From the NCBI GenBank assembly GCA_029262375.1, contig JAJCZM010000049.1, forward strand, positions 67,992-131,991: 64,000 bases of DNA. Direction: 5' to 3'. The DNA comes from Deltaproteobacteria bacterium (GTDB lineage Bacteria > Desulfobacterota > Binatia > UBA1149 > SPBQ01). Positions 49,138-56,564 of this stretch are shown here, in pieces. Each line of letters opens with the position of its first letter. Positions within the stretch are counted from its first letter, which is position 1. The position numbers were made by a program, and so were the translations under genes. Below the pieces are notes generated by a model. That model was not told the origin of the DNA, made no database searches, and saw only the letters and a list, made by a program, of their open reading frames with translations.

Positions 49138-51543
49138 GTGGGCGCGCCCGTACTCCTCATTCAGCCGCCGTTGTCGCTCAGCAGGGACTTCATCGACTAC
49201 CCGTATCACTGCGATCTCGGGGTGGTTCAAGCCGCTTCGGTGCTTCGCGAAGCCGCGATCGAAGCGGTCGTGGTCGATAGTTTCGCGCTGCCGACATCGA
49301 GCCTGACGCCGATACCGGGTGGCGATCGCGTTCTCATGGGCGCCCCCATCGGCGATACCCTCAAGCACGCCCAGACGCGACGGCTGGCCGGACGAACCCC
49401 CTCGGCGATCGTCGTTTCCTTTACACCGTTCCACCGCCCCCCCGCTCGCGACACCGTTCTCGGCGAATTCCTCGAAGCGCTACGTGCTCGATACGAGCAG
49501 GTGCCGGTGATTCTGGCAGACCTGTATCAAAGCGGTCAGCACTACGTCGAAGCCAACGGTGCCGACATCCTGGCTTCGTACCCCGAGGCCGATATCTTCC
49601 TGAAATACGAGGCCGAGGCGGCGCTGCCGCGGCTCATCGAACGCTTGGCGGGCAAACGCCCCGAGCGAGCCGAAACGGTCCTCGGCGACGAACCGCCGGA
49701 TCTCGACGCGCTGCCGCTGCCGGCCTGGGATTTGGTTGATCTCGACAAGCGCGATCAGTTTCTCGACCGCGTCATCCAGAATCTAGGGCGCGGTCCGTGG
49801 GCCTTCCCGGCCGACGGGCGCACGTTGCCGATGCTCACCAGTCGTGGCTGTCCTTTCCGCTGCGCGCATTGCTCGAGCAACCCAGGGCGCGAGAGCCTGG
49901 AGGCTCCGAAAACGCAGCGTCGCTACAGCGCAGAATATTTGGACCGCCACATCGCCGAGCTCACCGACACGCATGGCGCGACGCGCATCAATTTTCTCGA
50001 CGAGATGGTCAACGTCACGCGCGGTCATCTAGACGGAGTTCTCAGCGCCGTCGTGCGCCACGATCTCAAGCTCGACTTCCCCAACGGCATGCGTGCCGAC
50101 TATCTGGAACAGCAACACATCGATGCCATGGCCGGACGGGTCAACACGCTGTCGGTATCGGCTGAGAGCGGCGTTCAGAACGTGGTCGACGACATCGTCG
50201 GTAAGCAACTGGAACTCAGCTCGATCGAGAACGCGGCTTCGATGGCATCGAAGGCCGGCATCTCGACCTTGGTGCACTTCATCATCGGCAATCCCGGTGA
50301 AACGAAGCGCGACATCAACGGCACACTCGAGTTCGCCCTGCGCCTGCACGACGAGCACGGCGTCTGGCCGAGCATCCAGTACGCGACACCGCTCCCGGGC
50401 ACGGAACTGGCCGCACGCGTCGAGGCCGCCGGGCAAACGCCCGATGTCGACGACTACGGCCCGCTCTTCCAACAGGTACCGGTTACTTCCGGCACGGATT
50501 TCACACCGCAAGATCTGAGTTGGTTCAAGTGGACGTTCGACCAGCGACTGCAGGCCGGACAGCAGCCGCGCAAGATCATCATGAACGTGACGTATGCCTG
50601 CAATAACCGCTGCACGTTCTGCGCAGTCGGGACTCGTACGCAGCTGCACGGTTCGCTGGAACGACAGAAAGAGATCATCGACCACTTCTACGAGCAGGGC
50701 GTGCGTTTGTGCGATTTCGACGGCGGCGAGCCGACGCTTTACCCCGACCTGGTTCCGCTGGTGCAATACACCGCGTCACTCGGCTACGAGGCGATCAACG
50801 TCACGACCAACGGCCGCATGTGCGTCTACGACAAGTACGCGCAGGAACTCACGAACTCGGGCGCCACCAGCCTTCTCTTTTCGGTTCACGGCTCCGACGA
50901 CCGCATGCACGGCGTGAACGTGGGAGTGCGAGAAGCATTCGAGCAGACGATGGACGGCATCAAGAACTGCGTGCGGTTCGCGCCCGACACCCTCGAGCTC
51001 GGCATGAACATCACCATCACGAAGTCGAACTTTCGGCACTTGGAAGAGTGCGTGCAGTTGGCTTGGGATCTGGGACTGCGTTGGTTCAACATCCAGTTCC
51101 TCACACCGTTCGGCCGCGCGACCGACTCTGTCAATCCCGACACGGCCGAAGCGGCGGCGATTGCAGTCAAAGTGATCGATCGCTGGGAAGATCGGATGAA
51201 GTTCCAGGTCATCAACCTGCCGTTCTGCTTCATGCCGGGCAAAGAACGCTACCTGATGGGCGATCTGATGAAACTCGAACGACACATGATCTTCGTCAAC
51301 AACGAAGACGTGAACCTATTCGAGTATCTGAAGGAACAACGCGTCTACAAAGAAGTCTGCCAAGGCTGCGCTCACAAGATCTTCTGCGGCGGCTTCTACG
51401 AACTCGACGATGTCCCCGAACCGCCCTGGGTGTTCGAACCTGCCGAGGTCTATGCGCCGGTCGATCTGGACCGCCTAGCGGCCAAGGGTGCGAAAGAAAC
51501 GGCACCCGACAGGCGGCAGAAAGCCGCTATGGGACAGCGGTAA
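49138..51543 (+). CDS. Dual radical SAM protein (B12-binding-like domain + two rSAM domains)
   Basis: The ORF track uses TTG at 49102. GTG at 49138 is preferred because it opens the domain as 'MGAPVLLIQPPLSLSRDF'; this gives about 801 residues. Residue numbers below follow the ORF track. A B12-binding-like fold occupies about 15-180 ('LGVVQAASVLREAAIEAVVV'), without the DxHxxG base-off motif. Radical SAM domain 1 has 'LTSRGCPFRCAHCSSN' (Cys250/254/257) and B12-rSAM-like downstream motifs ('FIIGNPGETKRDINGTLEFA'). Radical SAM domain 2 has 'NVTYACNNRCTFCAVG' (Cys500/504/507), 'CDFDGGEPTLYPDLVP' and an auxiliary-cluster tail ('LPFCFMPGKERY', 'CQGCAHKIFCGGF'). Each half could bind its own [4Fe-4S]-SAM centre. 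It overlaps the next radical SAM gene convergently by 17 bases. Confidence 0.88.
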   Translation: MGAPVLLIQPPLSLSRDFIDYPYHCDLGVVQAASVLREAAIEAVVVDSFALPTSSLTPIPGGDRVLMGAPIGDTLKHAQTRRLAGRTPSAIVVSFTPFHRPPARDTVLGEFLEALRARYEQVPVILADLYQSGQHYVEANGADILASYPEADIFLKYEAEAALPRLIERLAGKRPERAETVLGDEPPDLDALPLPAWDLVDLDKRDQFLDRVIQNLGRGPWAFPADGRTLPMLTSRGCPFRCAHCSSNPGRESLEAPKTQRRYSAEYLDRHIAELTDTHGATRINFLDEMVNVTRGHLDGVLSAVVRHDLKLDFPNGMRADYLEQQHIDAMAGRVNTLSVSAESGVQNVVDDIVGKQLELSSIENAASMASKAGISTLVHFIIGNPGETKRDINGTLEFALRLHDEHGVWPSIQYATPLPGTELAARVEAAGQTPDVDDYGPLFQQVPVTSGTDFTPQDLSWFKWTFDQRLQAGQQPRKIIMNVTYACNNRCTFCAVGTRTQLHGSLERQKEIIDHFYEQGVRLCDFDGGEPTLYPDLVPLVQYTASLGYEAINVTTNGRMCVYDKYAQELTNSGATSLLFSVHGSDDRMHGVNVGVREAFEQTMDGIKNCVRFAPDTLELGMNITITKSNFRHLEECVQLAWDLGLRWFNIQFLTPFGRATDSVNPDTAEAAAIAVKVIDRWEDRMKFQVINLPFCFMPGKERYLMGDLMKLERHMIFVNNEDVNLFEYLKEQRVYKEVCQGCAHKIFCGGFYELDDVPEPPWVFEPAEVYAPVDLDRLAAKGAKETAPDRRQKAAMGQR

Positions 51544-52423
51544 GCTCCGCGTCGCCCCAACGCTCGAGGTAGTCGTCGCGAAGCCCCGGGCACTCGTCGA
51601 ACCACTTACAGCCCTCACAACGATCCGTTTTCGTCTGGCCGGAAAGCCGCGAACTGCTCAGCTGAAACACCGCATCGGGCGTGACGACATGCACGTCCTC
51701 TTGGAATCCGGGGTGATAGACGTGGTCTTCGTAGCCGGGGATGAAGCAACGCGGAACGTGCAGCGACAGCATCTCGAGGTCGTGCTCGCGCGCATAATCC
51801 ATACAGCGCGTCATAGAGCCCACCATCTCGGTGATCTTCGGTAGGCTCTCCAGATTGGGCTTGTTCTGATCGGTCAGTGAGACCAGCCAAAGCGTGAACG
51901 ACGTCACCCCGCGGCCGTGCAGGTCCTTTACGCCGTCGAGCAATCCTTCGTGCGTGGCCCGCATGACGATCATGTCGGCGGTCGGACGCGTACCCGCAGC
52001 CACCAGGTTGGTGATGCCTTCGAGCATGAGTTCGTGGGATTCGTCCCCGCCCTGCGTGATCGCCGAATACGGTGCGCTGTCGGATCCGGTGTGCCCGTGT
52101 ACCGAGACGTGAAACCGCGTCGCACCGGCATCGAGCATGCGATCGAGGTAATCGCGGTCGGAAAACATGAGACCGTTCGACTGGACCTTGATGTCGTCAA
52201 AGCCACGGCCGCTCGCGAAACGAACGAGGGGGATCAGTTCTCGACGAATCGTCGGCTCACCGCCCGTGATGGAAAGACTGCGCACCCCCCGACGCGCCGC
52301 CTCCTCGATGTGCCCGGCGACCTCTTTCGCGTCGAGGCCGCGGCGTCGCATTTCGTCGGTGATCGTGCAGTAGGTGCACTTCAGATTGCAGTCGTAGTCG
52401 ATGACGACGTCGAGAAGCGCCAT
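51527..52423 (-). CDS. Radical SAM protein with twitch/SPASM-like auxiliary Cys
   Basis: The start is placed at 'MALLDVVIDYDCNLKCTYC', with AAGGGCGG 6 bases upstream (298 residues). The SAM-cluster motif CxxxCxxC lies at residues 12-19 ('DCNLKCTYCTIT'). The glycine-rich SAM-binding strand is 'SLSITGGEPTIRRELIPLV'; 'DIKVQSNGLMFSDRDYLD' and 'RFHVSVHGHT' complete the barrel. The tail has 'HVPRCFIPGYEDHVYHPG' and 'DRCEGCKWFDECPGLRDDYL', a four-Cys arrangement able to bind a second cluster. This is an uncharacterised family known from archaea and bacteria ('C..CKYF..C.G...YL...G'). It lies between the two plus-strand radical SAM genes with 17 bases of convergent overlap and a 170-base divergent gap. 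A modifying role on peptides is inferred. Confidence 0.85.
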   Translation of the reverse strand: MALLDVVIDYDCNLKCTYCTITDEMRRRGLDAKEVAGHIEEAARRGVRSLSITGGEPTIRRELIPLVRFASGRGFDDIKVQSNGLMFSDRDYLDRMLDAGATRFHVSVHGHTGSDSAPYSAITQGGDESHELMLEGITNLVAAGTRPTADMIVMRATHEGLLDGVKDLHGRGVTSFTLWLVSLTDQNKPNLESLPKITEMVGSMTRCMDYAREHDLEMLSLHVPRCFIPGYEDHVYHPGFQEDVHVVTPDAVFQLSSSRLSGQTKTDRCEGCKWFDECPGLRDDYLERWGDAELTAVP

Positions 52424-52593
52424 TTTGTCCGCCCTTCCGGGTCCGCAGTCCCCTGCCGGGGTGCGGGTCCAAGACGAGCCACCTTGCGCTACCGGTGCTC
52501 CTTTGTCTACCATGCCTCTAAGGCGGGGGTCGCCGAGAGGCCCCTCCTAATCGCCCGTAGGCCCACCCGATCTACGGCGCAGCAGGCAACATC

Positions 52594-54285
52594 GTGGCAA
52601 CCGGCATCGAGACCATCATCACTGAGCAGGACCGTCGCGAGGCGGCCATCGTCTCGACCTCGCAGGCCGGCCACAAGTTCGAGATTCAGCTGGGGCACCT
52701 CTGCAACAACCGCTGCGTGTTCTGTTCGAGCGGTCAACTCACAGCGATGAAGATCGCCAAGGCGATTCCGCTCGAGCCCATCGTCGCTGCGATCGAAGAG
52801 GCACGCGCTAACGGCGCGACACATCTCACATTCCTCGGCGGCGAGCCGACGATTCACAAACGCTTTCTAGAGGCGCTCGAACGAACCGTAGAACTGGGTT
52901 TCGAGCACATCGTCATTTTCACCAACGGTGTCATGTTCCCCCACCCCGGCTTCATCGAGTCGGTGTGCGCGCTCGGCAACTTCGAATGGCGTATCTCGAT
53001 TCAGGGCGCCACCGACGAAGCCCACGTGGCGGCAACCGGTCGTGCAGACGCCTTCCAGCGGATCATCCACGGGCTGGGAGAATTGCAGAAACGTAACCAG
53101 CTCGTCACGACGAACATGTGTGTCAACGAGCGCAGCTATCGCTCGCTGCCGGCCTACCCTGAGCTACTCGAACACTACGGCGTCAAGCAACTACACGTCG
53201 ACATCGTGCGACCGGCGAGCACGGGCGAACGCGACGAAGCCTACCTTCGCGACATCATGCCCCGTTACTCGGACATGGCTCCCTACTACGCCGACATGCT
53301 CAAAGGCTTCGATGAGTGGGATCCCGACTTCGACGTGAACGTCGGCAACATGCCGTACTGCATCTTGCCCGCATGGGGCCACCGCGTGCACCACGGCGGC
53401 GAGGAAACGGTGACCAAGTCTTCCGACGGTGAAGGCCTCGAAGACGCGATGAACAAGTACGAGTGGCATTCGAGCCTGCGCACGCACCTACCGGGGTGTA
53501 GCGACTGCGCGTTTCGCTCGCGATGCACCGGTATCTTCTCGGAGTACCTCGAAATGTACGGTGGCGACGAATTCCAACCGGTATCGCGCGAGGACCTCAG
53601 GCGCATCGACCCCGAGCGACGCAACTTCGTCTTGCAGGCCGAGCCCGATCTCGCTTCGCTACGCGCGGCGCTCGCTGCGGGAGAAGTCCCGGCTCCGTGG
53701 CAGTTCCGCAACGAGAACAGCGAAGACCGGCGCCGCGCCGTCGAACTACTCTTCACCGCCGACAAGGCGACGCTCACGGTTACGTTCCTACCGCCGGGGC
53801 AAGCCGACGCGGCGATTGCACGAACCGAGGCCTACGATCTCGCAGCCACGGCTGGGGTAAAGGCAAAGGCCGCCGACATCGAGACGCTTCTGGGCTGGAT
53901 CGCCGAGCGACTGTCCGAATCCTCAAACGCGATCACTCTGAGCGAGACCGCGGCAGAAGAGACCATGTGCGACGCCCTGCTCGAGCGAGGCCGAAAGCGC
54001 GTCGTAGGGATCTCTCGCAAACTGCTACGCGGACTCAACATTCCGGGCTGGCGTGTCGCGTCACTCGACTGGACGGACGCGAATACCGGGCGGCTTCGTA
54101 CAGCCGGGCCCAGCGGCAAACACATCGATCTCGTGTTTGCGCTCGGAACACAAGACGGCCGCTCGCAGGTTGATCTCGATTTCCAGCCGTCCGACGACAC
54201 GGACGAGCACAGCGCGAAAGCGGTAATCGACTGCTTCGTCACACTGATCGGCGGCGGCGAGCCTCCGGCCGCACCTCAGCAATAA
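52594..54285 (+). CDS. Radical SAM protein with auxiliary Cys and C-terminal extension
   Basis: A GTG start gives 563 residues. The catalytic cluster is 'QLGHLCNNRCVFCSSGQL' (CxxxCxxC near residue 37). Barrel landmarks are 'HLTFLGGEPTIHKRFLEALE', 'IVIFTNGVMFPHPGF' and 'EWRISIQGATDEAHVAAT'. The auxiliary region has 'GNMPYCILPAWGHRVHHG' and 'PGCSDCAFRSRCTGIFSEYL', matching the other two radical SAM proteins of the locus. Residues about 345-560 form an unrecognised extension ('ELLFTADKATLTVTFLPP', 'VVGISRKLLRGLNIPGWRVA', 'HIDLVFALGTQDGRSQVDLD') that may bind substrate. It is divergent from the 51527 gene. The family is clear and the reaction unknown. Confidence 0.85.
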   Translation: MATGIETIITEQDRREAAIVSTSQAGHKFEIQLGHLCNNRCVFCSSGQLTAMKIAKAIPLEPIVAAIEEARANGATHLTFLGGEPTIHKRFLEALERTVELGFEHIVIFTNGVMFPHPGFIESVCALGNFEWRISIQGATDEAHVAATGRADAFQRIIHGLGELQKRNQLVTTNMCVNERSYRSLPAYPELLEHYGVKQLHVDIVRPASTGERDEAYLRDIMPRYSDMAPYYADMLKGFDEWDPDFDVNVGNMPYCILPAWGHRVHHGGEETVTKSSDGEGLEDAMNKYEWHSSLRTHLPGCSDCAFRSRCTGIFSEYLEMYGGDEFQPVSREDLRRIDPERRNFVLQAEPDLASLRAALAAGEVPAPWQFRNENSEDRRRAVELLFTADKATLTVTFLPPGQADAAIARTEAYDLAATAGVKAKAADIETLLGWIAERLSESSNAITLSETAAEETMCDALLERGRKRVVGISRKLLRGLNIPGWRVASLDWTDANTGRLRTAGPSGKHIDLVFALGTQDGRSQVDLDFQPSDDTDEHSAKAVIDCFVTLIGGGEPPAAPQQ

Positions 54286-54306
54286 CTCCCAACAGCTCCC
54301 AATAGC

Positions 54307-54324
54307 TCGCACGCGTGAGTGCGA
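54307..54324 (+). terminator. Small hairpin between convergent genes
   Basis: TCGCAC and GTGCGA flank a 6-base loop 22 bases after the radical SAM stop, in the gap before the convergent repeat-protein gene. It is weak and has no T-run. Confidence 0.25.
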
Positions 54325-54364
54325 AACAATTATCTGCGTCCCACGAAGACTGACGCCCGGCGCG

Positions 54365-55993
54365 TCAGGCGTCGCAGGGCGGACAATTGAGCGTCACGTC
54401 GAGGCCAACGGCCGCCGACAAGACCAGCAACGCGTCGGAAGCAGTCACCGAGCCTTCACCCGTGACATCACAAATGCACGGGGCGCACACCTGCAATCCA
54501 ACCGCCGCATTGAGGATCAGCAACGCGTCGCTCGCGGTGATGATCTCGGCACGCAGCGGCGACCCTGCGCCGGCATCCACTACCGGATCACCGCAGGTCT
54601 GGCCGCCGCCCGACGGCATCGTCGTCGAAGTCGTGCTCGTCGTGGTGGTCGACATCGTAGTAGTAGTCGTCGTGCTGGTGGTTGTGGATGTCGTCGCAGC
54701 CGCGCCACGACTGTACATACGCGCGACCGCCGCCGGTTCTACCGGCGAGCGACGCGACCACACCAGCACGAAATTCCCCTGTGGATCGGCGGCGACGTCG
54801 GTGCGAAAGGCCCCCTCTGACAGGTCATTCTGCGGCGTGAACACCGGGCCGTCATCCGTGCCGTTGGCCTCGAAACAGGCGGCACTGACACCTTCCATAT
54901 AGGTGCCGTAGTAATCGTACGTGGACCAGGCGACAACGAAGCGCCCCGCGTTATCGATCGCGATACCGGGCTCCATCTGTCGCGCTGTAAACCCCTCATG
55001 CACCTGGATCTCGTTGGTAATCGGCGTACCTGTTGCGGTAAAAGATCGCGCAAAGATACGAGACTGTTCGGCACTCTCGGAAACCTGATCCTGCCACGCG
55101 ATGGCGAATGTGCCGGCGTCGTTTCGATCAACGGCGGGCGAGATCTGATAATCCGCCGTCGTCTGGTTCACCACGAACTCGGTTCCGAGCGGCGCACCGG
55201 TGGACGAGAAGAGTCGCGCACTTATGCCGCCACGTGATCCGTCGAGCCCGGCTGTGTAGTCGCCACTGGCCCACACGACGACGAAGTTCGAATCGCCGTC
55301 GAGCGCCACCACCGGGGTGCGCTGATCTTCGGTCGTGAAATTCTCGACCATGAATTCATCGCCGATCGGCGTCGCATTCGCAGTGAAGCGTCGCGCCGCG
55401 ATACCGGAGTAAGGAGCCTGCCCCTGCGCGCTAGACTGCCATACGACCACGAAGCTGCCATCGGCCGCGAGGTCGATGTCCGGATCATCCTGCGCCGCGT
55501 CGGTGTAGGTGGGAACGACGAAATCGACGCCTTGTGGAACGCCCGCGGCATCGACCACTCGGCCGAAGACGCTGAGAAAAGTTCCGTCTCGGAAACTGTT
55601 GTCTGCCCACACGACGATGAAGCTGCCGCTGTCTGCGATCTCAACCGCCGGAGAGCGCTGGATGCCGGTCCCGTACGAGTTCACTACGAACTCCGCGCCG
55701 AGTGCCGTGCCGTTGGCAGCGTAGCGTCGCGCAACGATGTCGTAGCCGCTATTGCCGCCGAAGTTTTTCGCCCACACGACGACGAAACTTCCATCGCCGG
55801 CTCGCGCGACAGAGCGGCCGGGAGAAATCTGGTTCGCGCTTCCAGTCGTGCTGACTTCGAACTCGTCGCCGACGGGCGTACCACCGGCGAGCACTGCTGT
55901 CGGTGAGACGAGGATCAGATAGGCTGCCATCACAACCGGCGCTGCCATCATGGCCGCCGCTACCAGCGACCCGCGTAACCGAAAACAATTCAC
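54365..55993 (-). CDS. Secreted 'GxFVVxW'-repeat protein with Thr/Ser linker and dockerin-like tail
   Basis: The ORF track starts at 56110, but GGAGG lies 7 bases before an internal GTG at 55993. That start opens a signal peptide ('GSLVAAAMMAAPVVMAAYLI') and removes overlap with the DUF1330 gene (542 residues). About seven repeats follow, each with 'DGSFVVVWAKNFGGN', 'SGSFIVVWADNSF' or 'DSNFVVVWASGDY', and a paired 'GTPIGDEFMVENFTTEDQRTP'-like strand. They are the same family as the protein at 458. A Thr/Ser linker ('TTSTTTSTTTTTTMSTTTT') precedes a tail of two units, 'IITASDALLILNAAVGLQVC' and 'CDVTGEGSVTASDALLVL', with paired Cys, as in the FG-GAP protein. It is probably an extracellular calcium-binding propeller or solenoid. 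It is convergent with the radical SAM gene. Confidence 0.75.
   Translation of the reverse strand: MNCFRLRGSLVAAAMMAAPVVMAAYLILVSPTAVLAGGTPVGDEFEVSTTGSANQISPGRSVARAGDGSFVVVWAKNFGGNSGYDIVARRYAANGTALGAEFVVNSYGTGIQRSPAVEIADSGSFIVVWADNSFRDGTFLSVFGRVVDAAGVPQGVDFVVPTYTDAAQDDPDIDLAADGSFVVVWQSSAQGQAPYSGIAARRFTANATPIGDEFMVENFTTEDQRTPVVALDGDSNFVVVWASGDYTAGLDGSRGGISARLFSSTGAPLGTEFVVNQTTADYQISPAVDRNDAGTFAIAWQDQVSESAEQSRIFARSFTATGTPITNEIQVHEGFTARQMEPGIAIDNAGRFVVAWSTYDYYGTYMEGVSAACFEANGTDDGPVFTPQNDLSEGAFRTDVAADPQGNFVLVWSRRSPVEPAAVARMYSRGAAATTSTTTSTTTTTTMSTTTTSTTSTTMPSGGGQTCGDPVVDAGAGSPLRAEIITASDALLILNAAVGLQVCAPCICDVTGEGSVTASDALLVLSAAVGLDVTLNCPPCDA
54620..54695 (-). repeat. Thr/Ser codon repeat
   Basis: Tandem GTC, GTG and GTA codons (minus-strand Thr) with interspersed Ser encode the linker of the repeat protein. 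It is an in-frame trinucleotide microsatellite. Confidence 0.75.
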
Positions 55994-56000
55994 GACGATA

Positions 56001-56005
56001 CCTCC
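56001..56005 (-). promoter_or_regulatory. Ribosome binding site fixing a GTG start
   Basis: GGAGG lies 7 bases before the GTG at 55993 on the minus strand. It supports the shorter protein with a proper signal peptide over the 581-codon ORF, which would overlap the DUF1330 start. Confidence 0.7.
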
Positions 56006-56108
56006 AGCCGGGAATCCCGCCACCAGATCAACACCATCGCACGGCCTCAGTCCAACCTGCCGTGCCATGGCTTGTTCCGCGGCCGCTGGAATCATATTCT
56101 CTGCCGGC

Positions 56109-56543
56109 ATGAAGGTAGAGAACAGAAACGATCCGCTGCCCGGACAAGTCGAGATGTTGCTCTCGCCCGGCCCGGACGGGCCGATCTACATGATCAATCT
56201 CATCAAGTTCAAAGCGAAGGCCGAGTACGCCGACGGCCGTGCGACCAACCTGAGCGGACGCGAAGCCTACATGCTCTACGCGGCCGGGGTGACGGAACTC
56301 ATCACCGAGTTCGGCGGCAAGATTCATTTCGCCGCCGACATCACCGGCTTGGCACTGGGCGTGGTAGAGGATCTTTGGGACGAGGTCGCGATCGCGTCCT
56401 ATCCTAATCGAGCCGCGCTCGTTGCGATGTCGATCTCGGAGCAGTGGAAGGCGATTGGGGTCCACCGCGAGGCCGGTCTGGCGGGCCAACTGAATCTGGA
56501 GTCGGTTGCCATCGCGGGCGCGCCAAACGACCTGACCGACTGA
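56109..56543 (+). CDS. DUF1330 family protein
   Basis: The start is placed at 'MKVENRNDPLPGQVEMLLSP' (144 residues), because the upstream part of the ORF-track frame lies opposite the signal region of the neighbour. 'GPIYMINLIKFKAKAEYADG' followed by 'LSGREAYMLYAAGVTELITE' and 'DLWDEVAIASYPNRAALVAM' is the DUF1330 pattern: a ferredoxin-like dimeric alpha-beta barrel fold with Met-Ile-Asn-Leu and an Asp-x-Val-x-Ile-x-x-Tyr-Pro strand. Related small proteins bind or modify small hydrophobic ligands, but this family has no established reaction. It has no signal peptide. It is divergent from the repeat-protein gene and convergent with the sulfatase. Confidence 0.82.
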   Translation: MKVENRNDPLPGQVEMLLSPGPDGPIYMINLIKFKAKAEYADGRATNLSGREAYMLYAAGVTELITEFGGKIHFAADITGLALGVVEDLWDEVAIASYPNRAALVAMSISEQWKAIGVHREAGLAGQLNLESVAIAGAPNDLTD

Positions 56544-56564
56544 GTTCCGGATCGAGCGGTAGTC

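Noticed and set aside
50709-51572. 287-codon plus-strand ORF
   Set aside because: It overlaps the second radical SAM domain in another frame and is very rich in Arg.
52512-52550. Twelve-codon plus-strand ORF (MPLRRGSPRGPS) as a possible RiPP precursor
   Set aside because: It is too short, has no Shine-Dalgarno sequence and no leader/core pattern; its start also overlaps the ORF-track start of the radical SAM gene on the other strand.
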